DNA of 64,000 nucleotides. Origin: Affinundibacterium macrobrachii (GTDB lineage: Bacteria > Pseudomonadota > Gammaproteobacteria > Burkholderiales > Burkholderiaceae_D). The notes beneath the pieces are model-generated. The model saw nothing but the letters and a program-made list of their open reading frames with translations. It was not told where the DNA came from and did not search any database. The stretch is taken from positions 558,001-622,000 of the forward strand of contig NZ_BMYT01000003.1 of the NCBI RefSeq assembly GCF_014652415.1, read 5' to 3'. Shown in pieces: positions 19,560-31,066 of this stretch (its first letter is position 1; every line of letters begins with the position of its first letter). Made by a program: the position numbers and the translations under genes.

Positions 19560-20483
19560 TCAAGTTTCAAGTGACGCTGCACTCTTTTTTCGAACTGTTG
19601 ATTTCGCCGGTTCAGCTTTCGCCTTAGTAACCACCGTCTTCGCTTTACTGATTCGTTTACTTACTTTATTAAGTGCAGGTTTGGCTCGCACTGGTTCGGT
19701 CGGTTGATTATTCAGAACTTGTAATTCTGCCTCTGCCGATTGTAGACGCGCCGCGATGATGGCGCAGTAATCTGGATTGAGTTCAAAGCCGACAAATTGT
19801 CGACCACAACGTCGTGCTGCAATCGCTGTTGTGCCACTGCCCATAAACGGATCAAGTACCACCCCATTCTCTGGACAAGATGCGAGCACCATACGTTGAA
19901 TAATTTCTAAAGGCTTTTGGGTTGGATGCTCGACACGTTCTGCGTCTTCTTTATGCAAACGCGACACACTCCACAAATCTTTTGGGTTGTAGCCGAGTTC
20001 TAACCACTTGGCACCAACAAAGATAGAGCGCGAACGCGCTTTTTTGGTCGCCGCATCATAAGGAATACGCACCGCATCTAAATCGAAATAATAATTTTTC
20101 GATTTCACGAATAAGCCTATCGTGTCATGCACCGAAGAAAAGCTACGTGTGCTACCGCCCATGGAAGGTACACGTCGATCCCAAATAATTTCATTGATCA
20201 TCGTCATGCGCTGCTTGAGCATCACGAAAATTTCCGGCGAATAACGCCAAGTCAAAAAGATGTACAGCGAGCCAGTTGGCTTGAGTTTTGGCAAAGCAGC
20301 GTCTATCCAACGCTCAGTCCACGCTAAGTAATCCGCTGCTTCCTGCTTGTCAGAGTCATTGCCGTAATCCTTACCCAAACCATACGGCGGATCAGTCAAA
20401 ATCAAATCAATACTGCCATCAGGAATGCGCTGCAAACCAGTGATAGCATCTTCATTGAAGATCTGATTTATGAAACTGTTCAT
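19560..20483 (-). CDS. Orphan DNA methyltransferase (DPPY, N6-adenine or N4-cytosine) inside the his operon
   Basis: A 307-aa S-adenosylmethionine-dependent DNA amino-methyltransferase of beta order: the catalytic DPPY (residues 31-34) comes first and the AdoMet-binding motif DPFMGSGTT (211-219) is C-terminal. The methylated base and the target sequence cannot be read from the protein. Residues about 265-307 form a Lys/Ala/Pro-rich tail (SKRISKAKTVVTKAKAEPAK) that resembles histone H1 tails. No restriction gene is nearby, so it is an orphan. It lies between hisD and hisC, same strand, 43 bp before hisC; it likely shares the his transcript. DPPY favours N6-adenine, but N4-cytosine enzymes can use SPPY or DPPY variants. 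Confidence 0.88.
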   Translation of the reverse strand: MNSFINQIFNEDAITGLQRIPDGSIDLILTDPPYGLGKDYGNDSDKQEAADYLAWTERWIDAALPKLKPTGSLYIFLTWRYSPEIFVMLKQRMTMINEIIWDRRVPSMGGSTRSFSSVHDTIGLFVKSKNYYFDLDAVRIPYDAATKKARSRSIFVGAKWLELGYNPKDLWSVSRLHKEDAERVEHPTQKPLEIIQRMVLASCPENGVVLDPFMGSGTTAIAARRCGRQFVGFELNPDYCAIIAARLQSAEAELQVLNNQPTEPVRAKPALNKVSKRISKAKTVVTKAKAEPAKSTVRKKSAASLET

Positions 20484-20599
20484 GTGATTGAACGAATAGA
20501 AAAACTTTGCAGCAACGGTGCAGCAAAAGCAGAGAAGTTTTCTATACTTTCCTCTACGTACTCTGTATCTCTACGCTTAAAGATTTTGTTTTCCATTGA

Positions 20600-21922
20600 T
20601 TATTTCAAACGCAATTCAGCACTACGAGCATGTGCAGGTAAGCCTTCGCCATACGCGAGTTCTGCAGCGATCTTGCCTAAAGTTTGTGCGCCCTGCTCAC
20701 TGACTTGTATCATCGATGAACGCTTCTGGAAATCATACACACCTAAAGGCGAAGAAAAACGTGCGGTGCGCGAAGTTGGCAAAACGTGATTCGACCCAGC
20801 GCAATAATCACCTAAAGACTCAGACGAAAAACGTCCAAGAAACATCGCACCAGCATGACGAATTTGATCTGCCCATTGCTGCGGGTTTTCTGCGGAAATT
20901 TCTAAATGTTCTGCCGCGATCTCGTTCGCGATTTCGCAAGCTTCTTGCATATCGCGCACTTTGATCAAAGCGCCACGATCTTTGAGAGAAGTTCGAATAA
21001 TCTCAGCGCGTGGCATCGTTTCAATCAACTTATCGATACTTGCATGCACAGCATCAATATAGGCTGCATCTGGGCATAGCAAGATGGATTGCGCGAGTTC
21101 ATCATGTTCCGCTTGCGAGAACAAATCCATCGCAACCCAATCTGGATCAGTGGTGCCATCGCATAAGACTAAAATCTCGGAAGGTCCAGCAATCATGTCG
21201 ATACCCACTGTACCAAATACACGGCGTTTGGCGTTCGCGACATAGGCATTACCTGGTCCCACAATTTTATCGACTTGCGGAATGCTCTCCGTACCGTACG
21301 CCAAGGCGGCGACTGCCTGGGCGCCACCGATGGTGAACACGCGATCAACACCCGCGATCGCGGCAGCAGCTAATACCAAAGGATTGCGCACGCCATCCGG
21401 TGTCGGTACGACCATGATGATTTCACGCACGCCAGCAACCTTCGCTGGAATCGCATTCATCAATACCGAAGATGGATACGCCGCTTTACCACCCGGTACG
21501 TAAATGCCGACGCGATCTAAAGGAGTAACTTTTTGTCCAAGTATCGTGCCATCTGCTTCGGTGTAGGAGAATCCTGCCGAACCACATTCACGCTTTTGCA
21601 CTTCGTGATAGGCGCGCACACGCTGCGCTGCCGCTTCCAATGCGCTACGACGCTCATTAGAAATACTAGCGAGTGCCGCATGCAAATCCGCTTGTGGAAT
21701 TTCCAATGCTTGCATCGAGCTGATACCTAGCAATCGATCAAAACGCTGCGTGTACTCTAGCACCGCGGCATCGCCGCGAGTTTTAACTGCCTGCAAAATC
21801 TGCACTACACTCTGATCAATCGCGGCGTCTTCACTCGCTTCAAATGCTAGCAATTGGCGTAAGGTTTGCGCGAAACCTGACTGTGTAGAATCTAAGCGAG
21901 TCAGTGCTGTTGTGAAGCTCAT
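20600..21922 (-). CDS. hisD: Histidinol dehydrogenase HisD
   Basis: The last two steps of histidine synthesis: NAD- and zinc-dependent oxidation of histidinol to histidine. A 440-aa enzyme with [22 protein letters not shown] and AGPSEILVL, and the late [15 protein letters not shown]. Starts at 21922, overlapping the hisG stop by one base (TAATG), so translation is coupled. Confidence 0.97.
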   Translation of the reverse strand: MSFTTALTRLDSTQSGFAQTLRQLLAFEASEDAAIDQSVVQILQAVKTRGDAAVLEYTQRFDRLLGISSMQALEIPQADLHAALASISNERRSALEAAAQRVRAYHEVQKRECGSAGFSYTEADGTILGQKVTPLDRVGIYVPGGKAAYPSSVLMNAIPAKVAGVREIIMVVPTPDGVRNPLVLAAAAIAGVDRVFTIGGAQAVAALAYGTESIPQVDKIVGPGNAYVANAKRRVFGTVGIDMIAGPSEILVLCDGTTDPDWVAMDLFSQAEHDELAQSILLCPDAAYIDAVHASIDKLIETMPRAEIIRTSLKDRGALIKVRDMQEACEIANEIAAEHLEISAENPQQWADQIRHAGAMFLGRFSSESLGDYCAGSNHVLPTSRTARFSSPLGVYDFQKRSSMIQVSEQGAQTLGKIAAELAYGEGLPAHARSAELRLK

Positions 21923-22575
21923 TACTTGCCCTCCGACGCACGTTCGAACGCTTGCAAGATTGGCTGTAATCGTTCGCGCTTCAATTTCAACGCAGCTTGA
22001 TTCACGACTAAGCGTGAAGAGATATCCATGATCTCTTCCACTTCGACCAAATTATTCGCGCGCAAAGTGTTTCCTGTGCTGACCAAATCAACGATTACAT
22101 CGGACAAACCAACCAGTGGCGCCAACTCCATCGAGCCATACAGCTTAATCAAATCGATATGCACACCCTTGCTAGCGAAATGTTGACGCGCGGTTTCGGT
22201 GTATTTGGTTGCGACACGCAAACGTGCACCTTGCCGTACTGCGTTCGCATAATCAAAGCCTACCGACACCGCCACTGACATGCGGCATTTTGCGATCCCT
22301 AAATCAATAGGTTGATACAAGCCCGCACCACCATGTTCAAACAACACATCTTTACCTGCCACGCCAAAATCTGCCGCACCGTATTGCACATAGGTCGGCA
22401 CATCTGAAGCGCGCACAATAATGACCCGCACATCAGGATCGTTGGTCGCCAAAATCAACTTACGCGATTTTTCTGGATCTTCAGTCACGTGGATACCCGC
22501 CGCCTCTAACAGCGGTAAAGTTTCTTCAAAAATGCGTCCTTTGGACAAGGCCAAAGTTAGTTGCTGAGAACTCAT
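21922..22575 (-). CDS. hisG: ATP phosphoribosyltransferase HisG, short form
   Basis: The committed first step. At 217 aa this is the short form (HisGS), which lacks the C-terminal ACT-like regulatory domain and in other organisms needs HisZ for activity; no hisZ is seen in the window. Motifs include [27 protein letters not shown] and [15 protein letters not shown]. First his gene of the operon, following murA. Confidence 0.96.
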   Translation of the reverse strand: MSSQQLTLALSKGRIFEETLPLLEAAGIHVTEDPEKSRKLILATNDPDVRVIIVRASDVPTYVQYGAADFGVAGKDVLFEHGGAGLYQPIDLGIAKCRMSVAVSVGFDYANAVRQGARLRVATKYTETARQHFASKGVHIDLIKLYGSMELAPLVGLSDVIVDLVSTGNTLRANNLVEVEEIMDISSRLVVNQAALKLKRERLQPILQAFERASEGK

Positions 22576-22618
22576 ATCGATAGTTTCGCTAATTTATTTC
22601 GTTATTTTTGACGCTGTA

Positions 22619-24105
<1,487 letters not shown>

Positions 24106-24174
24106 GATAGTTCTTTCTAAAATATTTTCTAAAATGAATTCTTAAGGGCGAAACTAAGTTATTTCATCTTCTAA

Positions 24175-24927
24175 TTAGTGGCGTAGTTTATAACCACTAC
24201 GCAGCATCTGCATCGCAACCGTCGTCAATGCCAGCAAGAAAATCATCACAATCACAAGGCTACGGACGGGATCGACATCTGACTGACCAGTAAAGCCATA
24301 ACGGAAGCCATCAATCATATAGAAGAAGGGATTGAAATGCGAAATAGTTTGCCAAATCGGCGGCAGTGAATTGATCGAATAAAACACGCCCGACAAAAAG
24401 GTTGCTGGCACAATCACAAAATTCTGAAAGCCTGCCAACTGATCAAATTTTTCTGCCCAAATACCGACGATTAAGCCCATCGTACCGAGCACGAAGGCAC
24501 TCATCAAAGCAAATAAAGCTATCCACAAGGGCGCGCTAAAACTCAAGTGCGCAAACCATGCCGTCACCACAAACACACCTAAACCAACCGCAAGGCCGCG
24601 TACAACGGCCGCCAACACATAGGCAAAAAACATTTCCCAATGCGACAACGGTGGCAACATGATGAATACCAAATTACCGGTAATTTTGGATTGAATCAAA
24701 GAAGAAGATGCATTCGCAAACGCGTTTTGCAAAACGCTCATCATCACCAAACCTGGAATCAAAAATGCCATGTAAGTAACGCCATGCACTTTGACATGAC
24801 CTTCGAGCGCTTGACCAAAGATCAGCAAATACATCATCGCCGTCATAATCGGTGCGGTAATCGTTTGCGTCGCGACTTTCCAGAAGCGCAAAACTTCTTT
24901 ATACAATAAGGTGCGGAAGCCTATCAT
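24175..24927 (-). CDS. ABC-2 type transporter permease (YadH-like)
   Basis: A 250-aa ABC-2 permease with six predicted membrane helices: YLLIFGQALEG and FMLFIMLPPLSH-type stretches and the ABC-2 signature VPATFLSGVFYSINSLPP. It pairs with the ATPase whose stop overlaps its start by 4 bp (24924-24927). Substrate is unknown; family members include drug, lipid and polysaccharide exporters. Confidence 0.9.
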   Translation of the reverse strand: MIGFRTLLYKEVLRFWKVATQTITAPIMTAMMYLLIFGQALEGHVKVHGVTYMAFLIPGLVMMSVLQNAFANASSSLIQSKITGNLVFIMLPPLSHWEMFFAYVLAAVVRGLAVGLGVFVVTAWFAHLSFSAPLWIALFALMSAFVLGTMGLIVGIWAEKFDQLAGFQNFVIVPATFLSGVFYSINSLPPIWQTISHFNPFFYMIDGFRYGFTGQSDVDPVRSLVIVMIFLLALTTVAMQMLRSGYKLRH

Positions 24928-25865
24928 TGCGGATTTCCTCCACCCATAATTTGTAAGAACACATCTTCCAGATCGGCTTGTTGCAATTGCAGATCCTCAA
25001 CAACACAACCCGCTTGACGCAGATTTGCCAGTATTGGCTCAACTTCAGCGTAATTTGTAATCCGCAATGCAAAGCTATTCGCCTCGGCTTGGGTATCGGC
25101 AGGAATAATCAGATTGTGCAATGAAGATGGCAAGGGTGCTGACAATGCGCTTTGCGCCAGTTGCACTTTCATTTGTGAACCAGAAATGCGTTTAATCAGT
25201 GCAGACATGGTATCAAGAGCGACAACTTTACCTGCTTTCAACATTGCGACCCGATTACACAAAGCTTGCGCTTCTTCCAAATAGTGCGTGGTCAAAACAA
25301 TGGTATGTCCTTCGCGATTTAGACGCGAAATAAACTTCCACAAAGTTTGACGCAACTCCACATCAACACCCGCGGTCGGCTCATCCAAAATAATCACTGG
25401 TGGTTTATGCACCAATGCTTGTGCGACTAAAACACGGCGCTTCATGCCACCCGATAAAGCCCGCATATTCGCATCGGCTTTATTGGTTAGATCAAGGTTT
25501 TCCATGACCTCGTCAATCCACGCATCATTGTTTTTAATGCCGAAATAACCAGATTGCAAACGCAGGGTTTCACGCACGGTGAAGAATGGATCAAACACCA
25601 ATTCTTGCGGAACCACACCAAGCTTGCTGCGTGCAGCGCGGTAATCGCGCACGACATCATGCCCTTGCACCAAAACTTGGCCAGAATCAGCGCGATTCAA
25701 ACCCGCAATGATAGAAATTAAGGTCGTCTTACCTGCGCCATTTGGCCCAAGTAAACCAAAAAACTCGCCTTCTTCAATCGCAAGTGAAACACCACCTAGA
25801 GCCTGTAGCTTTTTGCCTGCAGACTGATAGGATTTTTGTACATTACTAATTTGTATGGCAGCCAT
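24924..25865 (-). CDS. ABC-2 type transporter ATP-binding protein (YadG-like)
   Basis: A 313-aa ATPase with Walker A GPNGAGKT, signature ALSGGMKRRVLVAQAL, Walker B VIILDEPTAGVD and the switch His in LTTHYLEEA. The C-terminal extension (about 80 aa) is typical of the daunorubicin-resistance/YadG class. It is coupled with the permease and lies between mlaB and the bolA-murA block. A 215-bp gap separates it from mlaB. Confidence 0.92.
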   Translation of the reverse strand: MAAIQISNVQKSYQSAGKKLQALGGVSLAIEEGEFFGLLGPNGAGKTTLISIIAGLNRADSGQVLVQGHDVVRDYRAARSKLGVVPQELVFDPFFTVRETLRLQSGYFGIKNNDAWIDEVMENLDLTNKADANMRALSGGMKRRVLVAQALVHKPPVIILDEPTAGVDVELRQTLWKFISRLNREGHTIVLTTHYLEEAQALCNRVAMLKAGKVVALDTMSALIKRISGSQMKVQLAQSALSAPLPSSLHNLIIPADTQAEANSFALRITNYAEVEPILANLRQAGCVVEDLQLQQADLEDVFLQIMGGGNPQ

Positions 25866-26080
25866 GTGGCATTCGCGCTTCAGCGCATTGATTACGAACT
25901 CTCAAGCAGTCAAAAACATGGATGCGTCATCCGATTTTACTGTTCAAGCAGCTCAACAAAATATCTAACAAGTTCACGACAATTGCCGTGAAAACACGAG
26001 ATTATAGGGGATTTTGTCCGATTATGGGTTGCGCTTTATTGCAGCACTTGTATAGACAATCGGTATAAAAGATATGAGGA

Positions 26081-26380
26081 TCAATGTCGCTCAAATGAAG
26101 TGGCCTCGACCAAGTCAAAGAACTCAGTCAAACCATAAAGAGAAATTAAGCTCATCAAGCTTGCAGGGACACCAACAAATTGCAATGCTTGATTGGAAGA
26201 TTGCGCCTGACGTTGCCACGCAAGCATTACTGCAACCGCGCTCGAATCTACCGCCTTCAATGGCGACATATCGATTTGATTTGAGCCAGCATGAATCGCT
26301 TGCAAACCCGCTTCTGACACGGATACTGCGTTACGCAAACTTAATTCTTGATCTTGCAAGACCATGCTGGACTCCGACAT
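26081..26380 (-). CDS. mlaB: MlaB, STAS-domain component of the Mla lipid transporter
   Basis: A 99-aa cytoplasmic STAS protein that stabilises and regulates the MlaF ATPase. The conserved loop MSPLKAVDSSAVAVMLAWQR includes the typical D-S-S/T motif. Last gene of the mla operon; the gap to mlaC is 11 bp. Confidence 0.85.
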   Translation of the reverse strand: MSESSMVLQDQELSLRNAVSVSEAGLQAIHAGSNQIDMSPLKAVDSSAVAVMLAWQRQAQSSNQALQFVGVPASLMSLISLYGLTEFFDLVEATSFERH

Positions 26381-26391
26381 TAAATAAATAA

Positions 26392-27021
26392 TTATTTCTT
26401 AGCAGGCGCTGCTGCCAACTTTTTGTTTTTCTCGATCAAAGTTTTGATCAAACCATCGACGCCACTCTTGTTCACTTCTGCTGAGAAGCTACCTTTGTAG
26501 GTTTCAACCAACCATGCACCTAAAACATTGATGTCAAAAATTTTCCAGCCAGACGCTGTTTTTTCCAAACGGTAGCTCAATTGCAAAGGTTCGCCACGTG
26601 TTTGAATCACCAAGCTTTTCACTTCCACTTCAGTATCATCTGGAGCACTGCGGAAAGGCTTAAATTCAACGCGTTGATCGCGAATTTGCGTAATCGCACC
26701 TGAATAGGTATGAATCAACAAAGTGCGAAATTCCGTCACCAACTGTTTCTGTTGCTCTGGTGTAGCGGTACGCCAGCTTTTACTCACAGCCAATGATGTC
26801 ATCCGTTCGAAATTAATATGTGGCAAAACCTTCGTTTCGACCAGATCATTAATACGTTGACGATTTCCAGACTGAATATCCTTATCGGTCTTCGCCGCAT
26901 CGATGATCTCGGTGCTCAAGCGTTTAATCAAAACATCCGGTGCTTCTTGCGCTTGTACGGCACCGATCAAACTTACACCGATAAAAAGACTAACTAAAAA
27001 ACGACTAATTTTTTTCATCAT
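26392..27021 (-). CDS. mlaC: MlaC, periplasmic phospholipid-binding shuttle
   Basis: A 209-aa protein with a signal peptide (ends VQAQEAP) and the MlaC/Ttg2D fold: ETKVLPHINFERMTSLAVSKSW, RTLLIHTYSGAI and YRLEKTASGWKIFDINVLG. Carries single phospholipids between the outer-membrane MlaA and inner-membrane MlaFEDB. The upstream 216-bp leader has unusual 11-bp repeats. Confidence 0.94.
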   Translation of the reverse strand: MMKKISRFLVSLFIGVSLIGAVQAQEAPDVLIKRLSTEIIDAAKTDKDIQSGNRQRINDLVETKVLPHINFERMTSLAVSKSWRTATPEQQKQLVTEFRTLLIHTYSGAITQIRDQRVEFKPFRSAPDDTEVEVKSLVIQTRGEPLQLSYRLEKTASGWKIFDINVLGAWLVETYKGSFSAEVNKSGVDGLIKTLIEKNKKLAAAPAKK

Positions 27022-27070
27022 ATTTTCCTGATTTGTGAGATTACTTGTGGAATAAATCCATAGACTGCAG

Positions 27071-27138
27071 TTTGAGGTTGCTTTGACTTTACTTTAGCCT
27101 TACTTGAACCTTACTTTTACCTTACTTTTACCTTAACT
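27071..27138 (-). repeat. Degenerate 11-bp tandem repeats in the mlaA-mlaC gap
   Basis: On the minus strand the unit AAGTAAGGTAA is repeated with variation about five or six times; four tight units occupy 27089-27132. It lies in the 216-bp gap between mlaA and mlaC. Function is unknown; the period is near one DNA helical turn. Confidence 0.7.
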
Positions 27139-27237
27139 ACGGCTATGGACATTTGGTTGACGCTTTTCCAATCTCCCCTTACACCTTTAAACAATCAATG
27201 CAGATTCAGCAAGTTCACCAAGTAAATTAACCTCGGC

Positions 27238-28026
27238 TTATTCCTGCTCTTCTTTTTTGCCTGCACTAATTTGACTCTCTCTTCTTTGCAAATAAGCACC
27301 GCGAATGAATACATACTTATCAAGAGCAGCCTCTTCAATCAAACTAACTGCATCTAAAGCGGCAGCGCGTTTGTCGATCACTTTCAATACCGAAGTCGAA
27401 TTTTTCACTGCGGTTGAGGTTTGCGAATACAAAATATCGCCTTTGAAATCAATCGGTGTCGCAATCGTATCTCGCAAGGTTGATGCGCCTAATACCGGCA
27501 ACATCACAAACGGCCCAGAGGGGACACCCCACACACCCAGCGTTTGACCAAAGTCAGCACGATGTTTAGGCATACCAGCGGCACTTGCGATATCAATCAA
27601 GCCTGCCAACCCAAATGTCGTATTGACGCCAAAACGTAAAATATCATTCACGCCGTCACCGATATTGCCTTGCAAAACATTATTTACCGCGGTCCAAACG
27701 TCGCCGATATTACTAAAGAAGTTGCCAATCCCTGTTTGCACAAAATCAGGCGTAACGGATTGGTACGCTTGCGCAGTTGGTTTCAAAACAGAGGCATCTA
27801 AACTCTCATTGAAATTAAACATAGAGCGATTAAAGCCTTCCAAAGGATCATCTGGATTATTCCCGATACCTGTGGTTTCGCTCACTTTCTCTAAGGTAAC
27901 CAATGCTTTCGATTTTACTTTTGTCACCGTTGAGCAAGCAGTCATGCTAAAGCCAATTGCGCACAAGATAAGCACGCGTAAAGCAAAACTACTGAGCTGT
28001 ATGCGATTTAAAAACTGGAAACTCAT
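27238..28026 (-). CDS. mlaA: MlaA (VacJ) outer-membrane lipoprotein
   Basis: A 262-aa lipoprotein: lipobox FSMTAC with Cys31. It contains DPLEGFNRSMFNFNESLD, the MlaA signature, and the central region GVWGVPSGPFVMLPVLG. With porins it removes misplaced phospholipids from the outer leaflet. In this operon it sits between mlaD and mlaC (order F-E-D-A-C-B), as in Burkholderiales; in E. coli mlaA is elsewhere. Start overlaps the mlaD stop by 4 bp. Confidence 0.95.
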   Translation of the reverse strand: MSFQFLNRIQLSSFALRVLILCAIGFSMTACSTVTKVKSKALVTLEKVSETTGIGNNPDDPLEGFNRSMFNFNESLDASVLKPTAQAYQSVTPDFVQTGIGNFFSNIGDVWTAVNNVLQGNIGDGVNDILRFGVNTTFGLAGLIDIASAAGMPKHRADFGQTLGVWGVPSGPFVMLPVLGASTLRDTIATPIDFKGDILYSQTSTAVKNSTSVLKVIDKRAAALDAVSLIEEAALDKYVFIRGAYLQRRESQISAGKKEEQE

Positions 28027-28496
28027 TTTTGTTCTTCCTTGCCTTCAGCGGCTTTGCTGAACAAGAATTGGCTAATCAGGTTTTCCAAAACTACTGCTGA
28101 TTGCGTCATCGTAATTTTGTCACCTGCTGCCAAATTCTTCACATCGCCACCCGCTTCTAATCCAATATACTGCTCGCCTAACAAGCCAGCCGTTAAAATT
28201 TTTGCAGAAGTGTCTTTGGGAAAGCTATAACGCTTTTCCATTTTTAGCGTCACTGTCGCCTGAAAAGTCTTATCGTCAAAATTAATCGAGCTCACACGCC
28301 CCACCACAACCCCTGCACTCTTCACGGCAGCGTTTGGTTTTAATCCACCAATATTGTCGAACTTGGTAGTGACCTCATACGTTTGTTCAAAAGACAGGCT
28401 GCTCATATTGCCCGCCTTCAAAGCCAAAAATAATAAAGATGCCGCACCTAGCAGGACGAAAATGCCTACCCAAAAGTCGATTGATTTTTTTTGCAT
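28023..28496 (-). CDS. mlaD: MlaD, MCE-domain protein
   Basis: A 157-aa protein with an N-terminal membrane helix (FWVGIFVLLGAASLLFLALKA) and one MCE domain (YEVTTKFDNIGGLKPNAAVK to LGEQYIGLEAGG). It forms a hexameric ring in the periplasm, bound to MlaE. Length is typical. Stop overlaps the mlaA start. Confidence 0.95.
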   Translation of the reverse strand: MQKKSIDFWVGIFVLLGAASLLFLALKAGNMSSLSFEQTYEVTTKFDNIGGLKPNAAVKSAGVVVGRVSSINFDDKTFQATVTLKMEKRYSFPKDTSAKILTAGLLGEQYIGLEAGGDVKNLAAGDKITMTQSAVVLENLISQFLFSKAAEGKEEQK

Positions 28497-28599
28497 TGTT
28501 TTTACCTCTTACCAAAATCCACCGTGACATTGTCGCCATCAGTGCGATTGTATAAATTCAAATTCAAACTCAAAGCCAAACCCGAAGCCAGAAAGCGCT

Positions 28600-29379
28600 T
28601 TATTGGAACATCCATGCAGTTAGCAAGAAATCCAACCACAGCACCAGCAAAGAAGAAATGACTACCGTACGCGTAGTCGCACGTGCCACACCTTCAGGTG
28701 TTGGTGTCGCTTCGTAACCTTGATACAAGGCGACAAAAGTGACTGCAAATCCGAACACGATACTCTTGATAATGCCGTTACCAAGATCACCCCAAATATC
28801 GACACCAGCTTGCATTTGCGACCAGAAGGAACCGCTATCAACACCAATCAGCGACACGCCGACTAAGTAACCACCGATGATGCCCATCGCATTAAAAATT
28901 AGCGTCAGAATCGGCAAAGCAATAACGCCTGCGATAAAGCGCGGTGCAACCACACGTTGCAGCGGATTGACCGCCATCATCTCCATCGCCGCCAATTGCT
29001 CACCCGCCTTCATTAAACCGATTTCTGCAGTTAATGAAGTACCTGCCCGACCAGCGAAAAGTAAAGCGGTAACGACTGGTCCAAGTTCGCGTACAAGCGA
29101 CAAGGCAACCAACAAACCCAAGGCTTCTTCTGAACCGTAACGATTTAAGGTGTAATAACCTTGATAGCCGAGTACGAAACCAACAAACAGACCCGAAATC
29201 GCGATGATTACCAATGAGTAATTGCCGATGAAATGCACCTGATCGGCGATCAATTGCGGCCTACGCCATAGGCTAGGAGAATTAACCACGATGCTGACAA
29301 AACTGCGGCTAGCATGACCAAGATTTTCGATGGTCTCGCGAGTGAATTGACCGAGGCGACTAATTAACTGTGTCATCAT
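28600..29379 (-). CDS. mlaE: MlaE, ABC permease of the Mla system
   Basis: A 259-aa inner-membrane permease with the MlaE-family motif GFVLGYQGYYTLNRYG, then SLVRELGPVVTALLFAGRAGTSLTAE-type region, which is highly conserved. It forms the translocation core of MlaFEDB. Start overlaps the mlaF stop by 4 bp (29376-29379). Confidence 0.95.
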   Translation of the reverse strand: MMTQLISRLGQFTRETIENLGHASRSFVSIVVNSPSLWRRPQLIADQVHFIGNYSLVIIAISGLFVGFVLGYQGYYTLNRYGSEEALGLLVALSLVRELGPVVTALLFAGRAGTSLTAEIGLMKAGEQLAAMEMMAVNPLQRVVAPRFIAGVIALPILTLIFNAMGIIGGYLVGVSLIGVDSGSFWSQMQAGVDIWGDLGNGIIKSIVFGFAVTFVALYQGYEATPTPEGVARATTRTVVISSLLVLWLDFLLTAWMFQ

Positions 29380-30200
29380 GTCGCATCTCCAGAATGTCGC
29401 TTCAAGCCAAGCTCGTCAGCCATCGATTTGCCTGGGTAGTGGAAAGGCACAGGACCGTCGCTTTCTGCATGTACGAATTGTTTGACGTATGGATCGGTTG
29501 ATTCCAACATTTCCTTTGGCGTACCTTGCGCGACAATTTTTCCTTGCGATAAAAAATACACGTAATCGGCAATAATAAAAGTCTCATGCACATCATGAGA
29601 TACCAAAATACTTGTGGAGCCAAGCGCATTATTTAAATTGCGAATCAAAGTAGCCGTCACACCCATAGAAATGGGATCTAGGCCTGCGAATGGTTCGTCA
29701 TACATAATCAACTGCGGATCAAGTGCAACCGCACGCGCTAAAGCGACACGGCGCGCCATCCCACCAGAAATTTCTGATGGCTTTAACTTCGCCGCGTTAC
29801 GCAAACCAACTGCGTTCAGCTTCATCATCACCAAATCCTGAATCATGCTGTCTGATAACTTGGCATGCTCTCGCAGTGGGAAGGCGACGTTATCAAACAC
29901 ACTCAGATCAGTAAACAAAGCGCCATGCTGAAACAGCATGCCCATCTTACGACGCAGGGCATATAGTCCATCTGTTTTGAGATGATGAACAATTTCACCA
30001 TTGACGGACACATGACCACGCTGAGGCGCGATCTGTCCGCCAATCAAACGCAGGATAGTGGTCTTACCTGAACCAGAACCTCCCATGACGGCAATCACTT
30101 TGCCGCGCGGGAAATCCATGTTCAAACCGGACAAAATATTCCGGTTGCCATAGCCAAACTGCAAATCACGAATTTCAACTAGATTGGGCACGACGATCAA
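29376..30200 (-). CDS. mlaF: MlaF, ATP-binding protein of the Mla system
   Basis: A 274-aa ABC ATPase with Walker A GGSGSGKT, signature SGGMARRVALARA and Walker B LIMYDEPFAGLD, then SHDVHETF. It is the first gene of the mla operon. Drives lipid transport between outer and inner membranes. The C-terminal tail beyond residue about 250 likely contacts a neighbouring MlaF as in E. coli. The ATG at 30200 has a poor ribosome site. Confidence 0.95.
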   Translation of the reverse strand: MIVVPNLVEIRDLQFGYGNRNILSGLNMDFPRGKVIAVMGGSGSGKTTILRLIGGQIAPQRGHVSVNGEIVHHLKTDGLYALRRKMGMLFQHGALFTDLSVFDNVAFPLREHAKLSDSMIQDLVMMKLNAVGLRNAAKLKPSEISGGMARRVALARAVALDPQLIMYDEPFAGLDPISMGVTATLIRNLNNALGSTSILVSHDVHETFIIADYVYFLSQGKIVAQGTPKEMLESTDPYVKQFVHAESDGPVPFHYPGKSMADELGLKRHSGDAT

Positions 30201-30713
30201 TTTCTGAAATAAAGGTGAGATTGTAAACCAGAACGAGAAATCGAGTTGTCTTCCCGTGCTATGAAAAATGTAACGAAATAATTAAATTTGATACATAATT
30301 AAAATATCGGAATTTAATTCAGCTAAACAATAAATAATCGATTTAAATTCTTTTGCATCGCACAAAATCATGCAAAATAAATGAACTTAAAGTCAGCAAC
30401 GATGCTAAAAGTCGCTTTTTGCGATATAAAAAATGGCATAAAACACGAAATTATCGGTTTTAGACCCGAAATTCAGGCGGAAGTTTGAAACCAAGCGAAA
30501 ACTAAGCCGAATTTATTTTGATAGGCGCATTTAACAATCCCAAAGGTATTATTAAACAAGACCAAAATGTTTTTTTGATTAGACGTGTGGAAAGAAAATT
30601 CGATCGAGACAACTACCAGCCCTCGACTGCCAGCCCACAATCACAGTGGCAATGAAGCTTATTGACATCGCAATTTGCACTCTCACGCTAATATCAACGA
30701 CTAGGAATTCAAA
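30201..30713. other. 513-bp AT-rich intergenic region upstream of the mla operon
   Basis: No open reading frame with coding character. It should carry the promoter of the mla operon and the 3' end of the preceding minus-strand gene at 30714-31004. I found no repeat, tRNA or terminator that I would defend. Confidence 0.5.
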
Positions 30714-31004
30714 TTAAGCACTTGCGACCAGACGTTTGCGCTCCTCTGTAAAACACCACCATGCGCGCGCTGGCTCACCATCCATAAACCGTGTAATCGA
30801 AATAAATACATCGATCACACAAGGATCATGTCTTTGTTGAGTCAACCGACACAAGTCATGATACATCTGCAACGGATCACGGCCGACTAACTGGTCTGGA
30901 AGAGTAATGCCAAGCAACACCAGGTCTGCAGCCCCTGCCTTCCCGATATTGGGTAAGTCAGTCAATACCCGCAGGCGCTCACGACAAACTTTTTCCGGAT
31001 GCAT
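30714..31004 (-). CDS. Cdd1-type helix-hairpin-helix protein (pathogenicity locus family)
   Basis: A 96-aa protein. LTDLPNIGKAGAADLVLLGI is a helix-hairpin-helix and matches the Cdd1 (PF11731) family; the C-terminal CVIDVFISITRFMDGEPARAWW is also typical. HhH domains bind DNA or proteins; the function of this family is unknown. The ATG at 31004 is preceded by AAGGTG and used as start; a TTG 18 bp upstream is also possible. Confidence 0.75.
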   Translation of the reverse strand: MHPEKVCRERLRVLTDLPNIGKAGAADLVLLGITLPDQLVGRDPLQMYHDLCRLTQQRHDPCVIDVFISITRFMDGEPARAWWCFTEERKRLVASA

Positions 31005-31066
31005 TTTCAAACACCTTAGCAAATGAGTGAATTGGAGATATCGGTATCATTGATTAAGTGCGTTGA

